A DNA stretch of 64,000 bases from Streptomyces sp. NBC_01260 (GTDB lineage Bacteria > Actinomycetota > Actinomycetes > Streptomycetales > Streptomycetaceae). The stretch is from NCBI RefSeq assembly GCF_036226405.1, contig NZ_CP108464.1, forward strand, positions 9,060,355 to 9,124,354. Reading direction: 5' to 3'. The translations under genes were made by a program, and so were the position numbers. Below are positions 16,401 to 24,331 of this stretch, one piece after another (positions within the stretch are counted from its first letter, which is position 1; every line of letters starts with the position of its first letter). The notes beneath the pieces are model-generated. The model had not been told where the DNA came from and made no database searches. It saw nothing but the letters and a program-made list of their open reading frames with translations.

Positions 16401-17911
16401 GCGGCCGGCTGCCGGTCTGCTGTCGCGCCGAACTCGTGCAGGATCACGTCGGCGAGGCCCTCGTCGAGGACCAGCCCCCCGGCGGCGGCTGGTCCCTCGA
16501 TGGCGGCGTGGAGTTCGTCGGCGGTCATCGGCTCGACCAACAGCTGGGTGTCGCGCAGAGCGGCGAGCAGTTCGGGGTGCGCGGCCGCCTGACCGTAAAA
16601 GTCCGCCCGGAGCGCGAGCACCACCAGCGCCCCCGGCCGGCACCCGCCCGAAAGCCGGGCCAGGGCAGTTACCGCCCGCAGGAACGCGGTGCGCTCCGAC
16701 GGGTCCGTGCACAGCGTGAACAGTTCCTCCAGCTGATCGACAACGACGATCAGCCTCTGCTCCGGCCGGCCGGCCAGCAGCCGTTCGGCCAGCTCGGCCG
16801 CGCGGTCGGGATCCTCCCGGATCAGATCGACGGACTCGGGGCTGGTGTCGAACCGAGCTGCCAGCCGCCGCAGCGGGCTTCTGCCGGGGGTGAGGCGCAG
16901 GGAGAGCCAGGAGGTGGTGCCGAGCAAGCCCCGCTCACGCAGCCCGGCCATGAGACCGGAGCTGAGCAGAGAGGTCTTTCCCGAACCGGACGGGCCCACC
17001 AGAACCAGCGGGCCCGGCTCATCCGTCGCGGCCACCTCCGTCAGCGCGGCGAACACCCGCTCCGTCATACCGTCACGCCCGAAGAACACGTCGGCGTCGT
17101 CCACCCCGAAGGCATCCAAGCCCAGATACGGGCAGCGGCCGGGCGCGGGCTCCGCTTCCTCTGGAGGACCCGCCTGCGTTGGCACCGCCGAGTTCGGTGC
17201 GATGACGAGGTGTCCCGAGCGGTCCCCGGCCTGACGCCGGGGCAGCGGCCCCTGCCGGTCACTCATCGCCCGGAAAACCCCGTCGAACACGGCATCAAGG
17301 GTCAGCGGCTGGAGCCCGCGCGGGTCGCCGTGCGTCAGCAGCTCGATGAGCGCACCGGTGAACGCGGTGTGCACGGCGTGGGGAGGCGCGAGAGCCAGTT
17401 GTTCGGCGGACCCCATGAGGTACATGCCGTGCGCGGGCGTCATTGTGAACGCAGGCAGGGACGGGCTGCCGCTCAAGGAGACCCGCCCGGAGAAGCAGCA
17501 GTCGAGTACGACGACAACGGACGACGCCCGGCTCGCCTCCAGCGCCTGGCGCAGCGAGGAGAACGACAGTGCCTGGTGCTCGGCCATTCCAGGGGTGAGG
17601 CGGTCGGTGCTGGTCGCCGCCAGGTACAGCTCCCCGTCCGGACCGAGCAGACCATGCCCGATGAAGTAGACCAGCAGCACGGTTTCCGCGCGCTGCGCCT
17701 CCTCGGTGACGGCCCGCGCCATGGTCTGCGCGTCGGCCGGGTCAAGCAGCGGGCGCAGGTGGTCGGGCCGCACCCCACAGCGTTCGATCAAGGCGGTGCG
17801 CAGATCCTGGCAGGAGGTGGCGACTGCGGGCACCGACGTCAGCAGGGCGCCTTCGTGCGTGGCGGTCGCGATCAGCAGGACCCGTACGCCCGCGCCGGAC
17901 AGGTCCGTCAT
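13376..17911 (-). CDS. Caspase-like protease fused to STAND NTPase and WD40 repeats (EACC1-associated effector)
   Basis: 1511 residues. The N-terminal caspase/metacaspase domain has the catalytic His at 86 (VYFIGHGLLG) and Cys at 139 (VLDCCFSG). A STAND/nSTAND1-type NTPase follows, with Walker A GPSGSGKTS at 306-314 and Walker B LIVVVDQLEELF (Asp 392). A single membrane helix lies near 715-740. The last 700 residues are WD40 blades (LWDI, VWDIGD, IELRFPGG, LAVSPQRDLLASMSDDGRIQ). The layout is that of ATP-driven conflict effectors: the propeller senses, the NTPase oligomerises, and the caspase cleaves targets. It overlaps the EACC1 gene by 4 nt. The product is probably membrane-anchored. The trigger is unknown. 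Confidence 0.9.
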   Translation of the reverse strand: MTDLSGAGVRVLLIATATHEGALLTSVPAVATSCQDLRTALIERCGVRPDHLRPLLDPADAQTMARAVTEEAQRAETVLLVYFIGHGLLGPDGELYLAATSTDRLTPGMAEHQALSFSSLRQALEASRASSVVVVLDCCFSGRVSLSGSPSLPAFTMTPAHGMYLMGSAEQLALAPPHAVHTAFTGALIELLTHGDPRGLQPLTLDAVFDGVFRAMSDRQGPLPRRQAGDRSGHLVIAPNSAVPTQAGPPEEAEPAPGRCPYLGLDAFGVDDADVFFGRDGMTERVFAALTEVAATDEPGPLVLVGPSGSGKTSLLSSGLMAGLRERGLLGTTSWLSLRLTPGRSPLRRLAARFDTSPESVDLIREDPDRAAELAERLLAGRPEQRLIVVVDQLEELFTLCTDPSERTAFLRAVTALARLSGGCRPGALVVLALRADFYGQAAAHPELLAALRDTQLLVEPMTADELHAAIEGPAAAGGLVLDEGLADVILHEFGATADRQPAAGALPLLSHVLWATWLRRAGSRLTVAQYRAAGGIAEAIKTTADDTYDGLDLQGREAVRLMLPRLVRVGEDSADTAQPVDRSALLHGLPDTAAAQRAIDQFTEARLLTLDHDSARISHETLLRAWPRLTEWVDADRDWLRARQQLAADARAWEKAGRESSLLYRGSRLVAVRERAESSPVSAVEPESELAKFVDASWHQERRGVRRVRIAVAFLVALVVLATYGLIGSVAFQRRAERAGERDLARYLAAESEDLRDQQPGLAKQLSLVSYRMNKDAGRGALLNSRRTPGVINAEEPAQDLAYSGDGRILAISVLDRIELRFPGGSARVGAGVIGPVTISRDGQTLAAVTYDKRRPKTARVQLWDISDPAHPRQTAAPQLDHAVHALALSTNGKTLYGGLTTGEIRVWDIGDQAAPRPLPTLRAHSARIDSLAVSPQRDLLASMSDDGRIQLWKAADSGRPERVAMLKGASYGRSILINPRPLHRVAFNPTGRMLAAPLAVKNGDKLGLWELDAPDKPRKMEKKKDDSTIDTSTSCYEGLNSLAFNPTRDYVAGTCGSTWRVWIYQKTLVPGALLSGASGGGQGSGDEVGMVLFDPAKPRRLLQATDHGVRVFYINNSAQPGAEAFLPATPGTGGQFDYRLAGKRQLIALQGVGLNYLWDVTEMPDSATLLAATRSPDMFTGGDIALSPDGRLLADVEVYEGSRVDKKGKKQEKVGLRLRSTSAPRRSAPLATIDELDNGVAAIAFSPTEPVLAVSDMNGFRDNNHKTPVVRLYDIANPKRPRQIARIHAATTKLDFSPDGKSLLLTNSPFADPDDPQPQPAQKLESWDLTNPAQPEEQWARPVETGIDSVHVAFRPDGKLLAVYDNGGTLRLWRVEGHRLTEELSRVTVGVHGGTIAFSPDGTHLALTATKTILADERPEIWDLTDPKYPRRYSYLPSSSRAADFYALQFSPDGEFLAIVRASAGVEIWDTNPERVIADLCDSAGDPISGQEWKHYLPDKPYEPPCRPS

Positions 17912-18312
17912 GGCAGCTCGCGACGCTCGGCCCCGCCCGTGTCTCCTTGTTGTCGGCTCAACAGATCGGTGACCTCGGTCACTTGCTGCTGCAGGGCGTC
18001 AGCGTCGAGACCGGATACCCGCTTCGCGGTCAGCTCCAGCGAACTACGGTCCGGGAGCGTGACCTTGATTTGTACATCACCCCGGCGGGTGCGCAGCCAG
18101 GCGATGAGACCGGTAGCGAACGCGCTCGCCGCACCGGCCGGGCCGAGTGCGACCGACAGGGCGTCCAGCACCGGGCCCAGCGTGCCGGTCTTCGGCGGCC
18201 GCTCCACGCTGTCGACCCGCCCCCGCAACTCCTGAGAATCGACCAACCATCCCCGTAAGGAACGGAGTTTTTCTCCTCCGTCGGGGCCTTCTGCGATCAC
18301 CGTGACGTCCAT
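17908..18312 (-). CDS. EACC1 (effector-associated constant component 1)
   Basis: 134 residues. A conserved central hydrophobic segment (VALGPAGAASAFATGLIAWL) is followed by RTRRGDVQIKVTLPDRSSLE and a helical tail. This is the pattern of EACC1, the small constant partner encoded upstream of variable effectors in actinobacterial NTP-dependent conflict systems. The gene overlaps the caspase-STAND-WD40 gene (ATGA), so the two are translated together. EACC1 is thought to connect the effector with its activation step. The mechanism is not established. Confidence 0.85.
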   Translation of the reverse strand: MDVTVIAEGPDGGEKLRSLRGWLVDSQELRGRVDSVERPPKTGTLGPVLDALSVALGPAGAASAFATGLIAWLRTRRGDVQIKVTLPDRSSLELTAKRVSGLDADALQQQVTEVTDLLSRQQGDTGGAERRELP

Positions 18313-18413
18313 GGCTCCCCCGTTCTCACCGCATGAGATACGCGGCTGTCAATTGCGACTCCTGAGGTTAGCGATGTTCGCCGCTGCGAAAAAGACCGCA
18401 CCCGGACGGGCGA

Positions 18414-18514
18414 GCCGGGGCCGACAGTTCCACACCAAGGCAGCTGCGGCCAGTTGTCACACGGGTCAGGCTCCGGCCCCCTGCGGCACATCCACGATCC
18501 TCACAGTTGTCACA
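18414..18514 (+). repeat. 101-bp direct repeat, copy 1
   Basis: Identical over 101 bases to 33021-33121. It contains AGTTGTCACA twice, near the centre and at the right end. The right end is the -35 element of the ECF41 promoter at 18508. The two copies are in the same orientation 14.6 kb apart. Confidence 0.9.
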
Positions 18515-18534
18515 CTCGTGCGCCCGGCGGTGTC
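18508..18534 (+). promoter_or_regulatory. ECF41-type promoter of the AhpD-sigJ operon
   Basis: TGTCACA at 18508-18514, exactly 16 bases, then TGTC at 18531-18534. ECF41 sigma factors recognise TGTCACA-N16-CGTC, so only one base differs. It lies 46 bases before ATG 18580, which supports autoregulation by the sigma factor encoded at 19154. Confidence 0.7.
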
Positions 18535-18579
18535 TTCATGTCAAACAGGCCGCAAGGCCGCTGAAACAAGGAGAACACC

Positions 18580-19149
18580 ATGACACCGCGTATCCCCAAG
18601 GCCGAGCTTCCCGCCGAGATGAAGGAAGCTCTCATCCAGCAGCTCGGCTCCGTGCCCGAGCCCGTTGAGGTGGTCTTCAACAACCCCGCCGTCGCCACCT
18701 CCAACCTGGAGTTCTCGGCGAAGGCCGCCGCGTGGGACGCGGTGGACGAGGGCCTCAAGACGTTCGCGCACATGGCCGTGGCGGCCCAGGTCGGCTGCAG
18801 CTGGTGCCTGGACATCAACTACTTCGCCGCGCTGAACCAGAACCTGGACCTGACCAAGGCCAGCCAGGTGCCCAACTGGCGTGACTCCGACGCGTTCACC
18901 CCGCTGGAGTGCGAGGTGATGGAGTACTCGGAGGCCATGACGAACACCCCGCCGACCGTCTCGGACGAGCTGTCGGCGAGCCTGCTCAAGCAGCTCGGCC
19001 CGGCGGGCCTGGTCGAGCTCACCGTGTTCGTCGGCTTCGCCAACCTCTCCACCCGGGTCAACACCGCGCACGGGATCACCTCGCAGGGCTACTCCGAAGC
19101 CTGCCAGATCCCGCTGGCCGAGCGGCCCCGGACGGCCGGCGCAGTCTGA
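18580..19149 (+). CDS. Carboxymuconolactone decarboxylase / AhpD-like protein
   Basis: 189 residues with the AhpD-type redox motif CSWC in AQVGCSWCLDINYF, inside the helical alkylhydroperoxidase fold. AhpD-like proteins of this class are the standard neighbours and regulon members of ECF41 sigma factors. Here an ECF41-type promoter precedes the gene and the sigma gene follows 4 bases after its stop. It is cytoplasmic. The substrate is unknown, and a peroxide or thiol redox role is likely. Confidence 0.9.
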   Translation: MTPRIPKAELPAEMKEALIQQLGSVPEPVEVVFNNPAVATSNLEFSAKAAAWDAVDEGLKTFAHMAVAAQVGCSWCLDINYFAALNQNLDLTKASQVPNWRDSDAFTPLECEVMEYSEAMTNTPPTVSDELSASLLKQLGPAGLVELTVFVGFANLSTRVNTAHGITSQGYSEACQIPLAERPRTAGAV

Positions 19150-19153
19150 CACC

Positions 19154-20044
19154 ATGATCGGTGTGACTCATGACGCCATGACCGGCGACCCGTTCGTCGC
19201 CCACCGCAGCCTGCTGTTCACCGTCGCCTACGAGATGCTCGGCTCCGCGGCCGATGCGGAGGACGTGCTGCAGGAGACCTGGCTGCGGTGGGCCGACGTC
19301 GATCACTCCCAGGTGCGCGAGCCCCGGGCGTATCTGGTGCGGGCCGTCACCCGCCAGTCCCTCAACCGGCTGCGCTCGCTGTCGCGCAGCCGCGAGGACT
19401 ACGTGGGGGAGTGGCTTCCGGAGCCGCTGCTGACCAGCCCCGATGTGGCCGAGGACGTCGAACTGGCGGAGAGTGTCTCGATCGCGATGCTGACCGTGCT
19501 CGAGACACTCGCGCCCACCGAACGCGCCGTCTTCGTGCTCCGCGAGGTCTTCGACATGCCGTACGGGGAGATCGCGGAAGCCGTCGGCAAGTCGGCGGCC
19601 GCCGTACGGCAGATCGCGCGGCGCGCACGCGAGCACGTGGCGGCCCGCCGGCCGCGGATGCAGGTGAGCCGCTCGGAACAGCAGGTCGTGGTGGAGCGGT
19701 TCCTGACCGCACTGCGTACCGGGAAGCTTCAGGACCTGCTGGAGGTCATGGCCCCTGACGTGGTCATGATCGCCGACGGGGGCGGGATCGTGTCGGCCGC
19801 TCTGGTGCCGATCTGCGGTGCCGCCCAGGTGGCGCCGGTGCTCGCCAGGGCGGAGCGGCTCGTCGAGGCGCTCGAGACGACGCCCGTGTGGCTCAACGGC
19901 GCCCCCGCGGGCCGTATCGAGTTCGACGGCGAGCCGGCCGCGGTGAGCATCGAGGTCGAGAACGGCCTCATTACACGGATCTATGTGGTGCGCAACCCTC
20001 ACAAGCTGACACGCCTCGACGAGCCGGCCCGACTGGCCAGGTGA
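19154..20044 (+). CDS. sigJ: ECF41-family RNA polymerase sigma factor (SigJ-like)
   Basis: 296 residues. Sigma region 2 is visible in AADAEDVLQETWLRW, region 4 in FDMPYGEIAEAVGKSAAAVR. The linker carries WLPEPL, diagnostic of ECF41. The C-terminal NTF2/SnoaL-like domain holds DGGG and ends near NPHKLTRL, also typical. That domain modulates activity in place of a classical anti-sigma factor. The gene sits directly behind its AhpD partner. Autoregulation via 18508-18534 is inferred. Confidence 0.92.
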   Translation: MIGVTHDAMTGDPFVAHRSLLFTVAYEMLGSAADAEDVLQETWLRWADVDHSQVREPRAYLVRAVTRQSLNRLRSLSRSREDYVGEWLPEPLLTSPDVAEDVELAESVSIAMLTVLETLAPTERAVFVLREVFDMPYGEIAEAVGKSAAAVRQIARRAREHVAARRPRMQVSRSEQQVVVERFLTALRTGKLQDLLEVMAPDVVMIADGGGIVSAALVPICGAAQVAPVLARAERLVEALETTPVWLNGAPAGRIEFDGEPAAVSIEVENGLITRIYVVRNPHKLTRLDEPARLAR

Positions 20045-20058
20045 CAGGCGTCATGACT

Positions 20059-20086
20059 GGTCCGGGCGGTGCCTACCGCCCGGACC
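20059..20086 (+). terminator. Perfect 12-bp hairpin after sigJ
   Basis: GGTCCGGGCGGT, loop GCCT, ACCGCCCGGACC, starting 14 bases after the sigma stop. No U tract follows. It may end or attenuate the operon before the SnoaL gene. Confidence 0.6.
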
Positions 20087-20111
20087 GGTCCATATCCAGA
20101 CAGGGAGTGTC

Positions 20112-20618
20112 ATGGACACCACTGCCCGCCCCACCCCCGGCTGGGGCACCGCCGCCGGGATTCTCGCTCTCACTCCGCCGCGCCCCCCGAGTGGCGAGCA
20201 CGGCGGTCCGACCCTGGACCGTCTGCTGATCACCGAGCGCATCGCCCGCTACGGCTGGGCCTACGACGAGCGCGACCAGGCCGCCCTCGCCGAGTGCTTC
20301 ACCGCCGACGCCACCTGGCAGGCCACGGTCATGGGAGAGATCGAGACCCCGCTGCACCGGGGCGCCGAGACCATCGCGGCGGCCGAAGCGGCGCTCTGGC
20401 CCCAGCAGGGCGACCAGCGGCGCCACCTGTTCAGCAACCACGTGATCGACCTGTCCGGCGACGAGGCGACCGCGCATGCCTACATGATCCAGCTGCGCAT
20501 CCAGGATGCCACCTCCTCACTGGCCGTCTCCGGGGCCTACCGCTTTCACCTGCGCCGCGAGGCGGACGGGGGCTGGCGCATCGACACGCTCCGTAGCGCT
20601 CTCGACAACCTCAGGTGA
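20112..20618 (+). CDS. SnoaL-like (NTF2-fold) protein
   Basis: 168 residues from ATG 20112, with AGGGAG upstream. The SnoaL-like pattern is clear: LLITERIARYGWAYDERDQA, an FTADATWQATVMG strand-turn, HLFSNHVIDLSGDEATAHAY, and a final WRIDTLRSALDNLR. Members include small-molecule cyclases, isomerases and non-catalytic binders. Position after sigJ suggests a stress or detoxification role. The substrate is unknown. Confidence 0.85.
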   Translation: MDTTARPTPGWGTAAGILALTPPRPPSGEHGGPTLDRLLITERIARYGWAYDERDQAALAECFTADATWQATVMGEIETPLHRGAETIAAAEAALWPQQGDQRRHLFSNHVIDLSGDEATAHAYMIQLRIQDATSSLAVSGAYRFHLRREADGGWRIDTLRSALDNLR

Positions 20619-21195
20619 GCCCCGCGAGTCGCAGCAGCAGCGACTTGACCTCCGTGGCGGGGAGCGTTCCGCTCACCTCGCCGGGGCGCGAGCACAGGAG
20701 TACGGGACCGTCCTCGGGCCGCTCCGGCAGCCTGCCGTGGCTGCCGCGCACCGGAGCCGGGTCCAGCGGGACCACGGCCATCCGGTAGCGCATGCCCAGC
20801 TTCTTGCGGGCCACCGCACCCGCCGCCTTCACCTTCATATAGGCGGCGGCTTTCCGGAGGATCTCGTTGTCCTCCTTCAGCCGGGCGTTCTCCCGCCGCA
20901 GGCGCTTGAGCTCTTCCTTCGCGTCAGAGGTCATGCCGGCGTCACCCCCGCCGTCCGCCGCCTGGACACGGGTCCGGTCCTCCCGGACCCACTTGCGCAG
21001 GGTCTCCAGATGGATCCCCAGGCTGTGAGCGATGTCGGTGAGGGAACGGTCCGGAGAGGAACCCACCAGGTCCACCGCGTCCCGCTCGAACTCTTCGGGG
21101 AGTTCTTCCGCTTTGCCACCTTGGATCACTTCCCCTGGATGACGAAACATCCAGCGTCCAGGTGTCGGAATTTCGGGGGTCACTCCACCCCGCAA
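20611..21195 (-). pseudogene. IS3-family OrfA remnant
   Basis: The centre of this frame is an IS3 OrfA: an HTH (SLTDIAHSLGIHLETLRKWV) followed by the leucine-zipper-like EELKRLRRENARLKEDNEIL and RKAAAYMK. No OrfB follows. The last 65 residues switch to unrelated sequence (VVPLDPAPVRG), probably the 3' end of another broken gene next to the SnoaL gene. The insertion sequence is therefore truncated and inactive. Confidence 0.7.
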
Positions 21196-21231
21196 CCACC
21201 ACGTTGCCCGTCCTCGTGCGCACCGCGAAGC

Positions 21232-21456
21232 TCAGCTGGCGCATCGAGAACGGCAGACGGTCGCGATGCCGATGCCGAACCCGGCGGCGAGCTTGGCGTA
21301 GGTGTCGTCGCACCGCAGATGAGCCAGTGCGAGCAGAGCCTGACGACCGGCACCGAGGCGCTGCCATCGCGTACCGGCCTCCCGCCTCCGGGTAGCGAGT
21401 TGGCTGGTCGAGTAGCGCAGGGAACGGCTGGACAGATTGATCGACGACGGGTGCAC
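21232..21456 (-). pseudogene. IS5-type transposase N-terminal remnant
   Basis: Reads SSRSLRYSTSQLATRRREAG and then WQRLGAGRQALLALAHLRCD, TYAKLAAGFGIGIATV, the HTH_Tnp_4-like start of IS5-family (HARBI-like) transposases. The catalytic half is missing. 21457-21736 contains no recognisable gene and is probably more insertion debris. Confidence 0.6.
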
Positions 21457-21736
21457 GAGTACGCGGAGCTCCTGGCGGTGCGGGCGATCTTGGTCGAGAA
21501 CCCGTCTACCAGGAGCTTCCTCGTTGCGTGGGAGCGTTCAACTCCTGGTCGACACCAGCAGGTGGAAGGACCCTCGCTGATGGCCCTCCGCCCCCGAGTG
21601 TCGGGCACCGGAGACCCCTCGGGCGCTTCGGGCGGCGACACCGGACCGCGCGTGCCCGGTACGCCACGTGGGTGCGGATCGTGGCCGCACAGAACCCAGG
21701 TTGCTCCGCCACCGTTGCTCAAAGAACGTCCACCGC

Positions 21737-22297
21737 TCAGCTGTCACAACCATCGATGTCGTCGTCACACCCGTCCACCACATCCCGGGCGATGGTGTCC
21801 AGGCGCCACAGGATCAGGCCGGTGCCGTTCTTGACCGGGTCGACCCGTGCGGTGAACGGCTTACCCGCGGGGATGTTGAACTGGTCGGCCTCCCGGTCCC
21901 CGCACTCGATTCCGTACGCCTGCTCCTGATCGCCTCGCGACAGGGTGAGGGTGAGTTCCCCGATCCCGTCTGTGTCACAGGTGATGCTGAGGAGGTACGG
22001 CCGGTCGCCGGGCGTCTTCTGCTTCCTGTCCAGGCCGCTCGCGACGAACGCGCTAGCGGTGTGGACGAGTTCCGGACGCGCGTCGCTGTCGGAGGCCGAT
22101 CTCAGAGCCCGCTCTGCCCGTTGCAGCGCGTCGTCCGGCTCCCAGGCACGGCTGCCGTCACCCGGCGGCTTGCTCTGCCGGTCGGCGGGCGCCGACGACC
22201 GGTCCGTTGCGCCGTTCGGCTCCTTGTTCGCTTCGGCACAGCCGGCGAGCAGAGCGATCGTTGCGAGGTAGATCGGCAGGAATTGACGTATACGCAT
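21737..22297 (-). CDS. Putative lipoprotein
   Basis: 186 residues with a lipoprotein signal: MRIRQFLPIYLATIALLAGC, lipobox LAGC with Cys at 20. A low-complexity linker follows (Ser/Ala/Pro/Asp). The exported domain contains SITCDTDGIGELTLTLSRGD and ends in an acidic Cys-rich tail (VVDGCDDDIDGCDS). It should be anchored on the outer face of the membrane. No family is recognised. It is intact although flanked by IS debris on both sides. Confidence 0.75.
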   Translation of the reverse strand: MRIRQFLPIYLATIALLAGCAEANKEPNGATDRSSAPADRQSKPPGDGSRAWEPDDALQRAERALRSASDSDARPELVHTASAFVASGLDRKQKTPGDRPYLLSITCDTDGIGELTLTLSRGDQEQAYGIECGDREADQFNIPAGKPFTARVDPVKNGTGLILWRLDTIARDVVDGCDDDIDGCDS

Positions 22298-22489
22298 GTA
22301 TCCACCGTAGGTACGGGGCCGGCGGCGGGGTCGTCGCCCCGCCGCTGGCTCAACGCGGGTTGTTGCTCACTTGTCTGCGGTTATCCGCCGCAGCAGACCG
22401 GGGCCGCACACCGAGTCGCAGGACTCTTCGGCGGCTGTCTCCTCTCCGGCAGGCCGACCGCTGTGCTGCTCGCGACGGAGCGCCGAGGG

Positions 22490-23353
22490 GCGCTGTCACG
22501 TTGTTGGGTGTGTGAGTGCCTGATGGTGTGTCGGGTGTGGCGGGGGGTTGGGTTCCGGCTCCGTGCTCAGGCCGCGGCGGGCAGGTCGGCGACGCCGGTG
22601 GCCTGGTCTCAGATGGCGAAGCGGGTGGTCATCTCGGTGCGGTATTCGGGGGCGGTCATCAGGTGGCGGTGGGGTCGGTAGTGGGGTGAGATGCCGCTGA
22701 ACGCGGACAGGAACTGCTGGGCTCCGCCGACGCTACGGAAGCCTTTCGTGGCGCGTTCGCGCTGCCGGGTGGGCTGGTGGCTGTTCTCGGCCCGGTTGTT
22801 GAGGCCCTTGTGGGCGCGGTGCTCGACGGAGGGCATGACCTCGCGGTGGGCCGCGCCGTAGGAGCGGAGCTTGTCGGTGACGATCACCCTCGGCACCGAG
22901 CAGGTTCTCTTGAGCAGTTTGCGGAAGAAGCGCCGGGGCCGCGGCCTTGTCCCGGCGGGACTGGACCAGGATGTCGAGCACGTTGCCGTCGGCGTCGACG
23001 GCCCGCCACAGGTACTTCTGCTCTCCGTTGATCTTCACGAAGACCTCGTCCAAGTGCCACTTGTCCCCGGGCCGGGGCCGGCGGCGGCGCAGGCCGTTGG
23101 CGTGGGCCTGCCCGAACTTCGCACACCAGCGGCGGACCGTCTCGTGGGAGACGACCACGCCACGCTCGAGCATCAGCTCCTCGACCTCGCGGAACGACAG
23201 CGGGAAGCGGTGGTACAGCCACACACAGTGGGCAATGACCTCGACCGGGTACCGGTGCCCCTTGTACGACGGCGATGCGCTGTCCACGGACGCCCCCTCC
23301 CAGCATGACCAACCAGAAGATCATCCCACCCGGTCAGTCAACGTGACAGTGCC
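22490..23353 (-). mobile_element. IS6-family insertion sequence
   Basis: The left end begins GCGCTGTCACGTTG (22490). The right end, read on the minus strand, is GGCACTGTCACGTTG (to 23353), giving inverted ends of about 14 bases and a length of 864 bp, normal for IS6. It carries one transposase gene on the minus strand with a frameshift. Confidence 0.75.
22609..23287 (-). pseudogene. IS6-family transposase, frameshifted
   Basis: The N-terminal part starts at 23287 with the family signature YKGHRYPVEVIAHCVWLYHR and contains the DDE region WHLDEVFVKINGEQKYLWRA. After KAAA the frame is lost. The rest (RRFFRKLLKRT, then VIVTDKLRSYGAAHREVMPS and HKGLNNRAENSHQPTRQRER) continues one frame over. An extra base in the G run at 22935-22938 explains it. 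Catalytic residues are all present across the two frames. Inactive unless frameshifting restores the protein. Confidence 0.8.
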
Positions 23354-23562
23354 GGGCATCTCACCCCACTTCCGACCCCACCGCCACCTGATGACCGCCC
23401 CCGAATACCGCACCGAGATGACCACCCGCTTCGCCATCTGGGACCAGGTCACCGGCGTCGCCGACCTGCCCGCCGCGGCCTGAGCACGGAGCCGGAACCC
23501 AACCCCCCGCCACACCCGACACACCATCAGGCACTCACACACCCAACAACGTGACAGCGCCC
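23354..23562 (+). repeat. Inverted partial copy of the IS6 left end
   Basis: About 205 bases that are a near-perfect reverse complement of 22490-22695, starting at the last base of the IS6 right end. The copy includes the 3' end of the transposase gene. It is an extra, inverted fragment and gives the locus long terminal inverted repeats that an IS6 element does not normally have. Confidence 0.8.
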
Positions 23563-24331
23563 GCCTCCCTCAACCGGCAAGGTCCGATTATCTCGCTGTC
23601 GAGCACATGGAAATCTATGTCGGTCGGAGTAGACATTGGGTGGCAGCGTGGTTATGGTTTCTCTCGTAGCCGAGATCAGCGAGGCCCGGCAGAGACGAAC
23701 TGGCGGGCAGCAGCACGCAGTTGCAGGTAGCAGGACGGTGCGGTGGTGGAGTTTCGAAGCCAGGGTTGTTGCAGGACGGCGACGGGACTGACGGCCGGAC
23801 CGGGTGGCCCGCAGGTTCAGGGGCCGCCGTGAGCAGGGCCGCGGCGAACGCGGTGGCAGTACCCGAATGTGCAGTTCGCAGGACCGCAGTGCGGTTGTCA
23901 GTGGTTCCTCGGTAAAGGCGTCGGCTGCGGACGCGCGTGCCGGGAGGTTCGGCAGTGGGGTTCTAAGCCAGAGAAGACGCAGGACGGGCGACGGGGCTGG
24001 CTGCCGGAGAGTGGCGCTTGTTCAGGTCACCAGCAGTTCGCATCACCAGCAGTGCAAAGCAGTAGTTGATCAAGAGGGAAGAACGGAGGAGCCAGGCGCC
24101 ATCAGGATCGCCCGGGCGGAATCGCTGAGCCCGGGTACCGCAGGACATCGATAGTGAGGTGGTCTCCGGTCAAGCAACCGCGATCCCCGCATCCCCGACA
24201 GAACTCAGGTCGGGCCAGCGGAAACAGAAGGCCGGCGCAGTTCCAGGGCCGGCAGATGGTGTAGCAGTTCCTTCGGGGCCCTGGTGCCAATGGCACCAGG
24301 GCCCCTCCAGCGTGTTTCACAGAGAGGTGCA
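23563..24331 (+). other. Long noncoding leader with imperfect repeats
   Basis: About 770 bases without a convincing gene before the MerR-type regulator. A stretch at 23735-23797 is repeated imperfectly at 23947-24006 (shared GAAGCCAG/TAAGCCAG, GCAGGACGG, GACGGGRCTG). The region ends in a strong hairpin at 24275-24305. It could be a structured 5' UTR, a separate small RNA, or decayed coding sequence. Confidence 0.45.
24275..24305 (+). terminator. Perfect 14-bp hairpin just upstream of the MerR gene
   Basis: GGGGCCCTGGTGCC, loop AAT, GGCACCAGGGCCCC. It ends 26 bases before ATG 24332 and 12 bases before the AGAGAGG ribosome site. Placed between a long leader and the start codon, it looks like an attenuator or processing stem rather than a simple end-of-gene terminator. 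Confidence 0.65.

Noticed and set aside
16148..18235. 695-codon plus-strand frame opposite the caspase-STAND gene
   Set aside because: Antisense to the P-loop and caspase motifs. Composition is that of a shadow frame.
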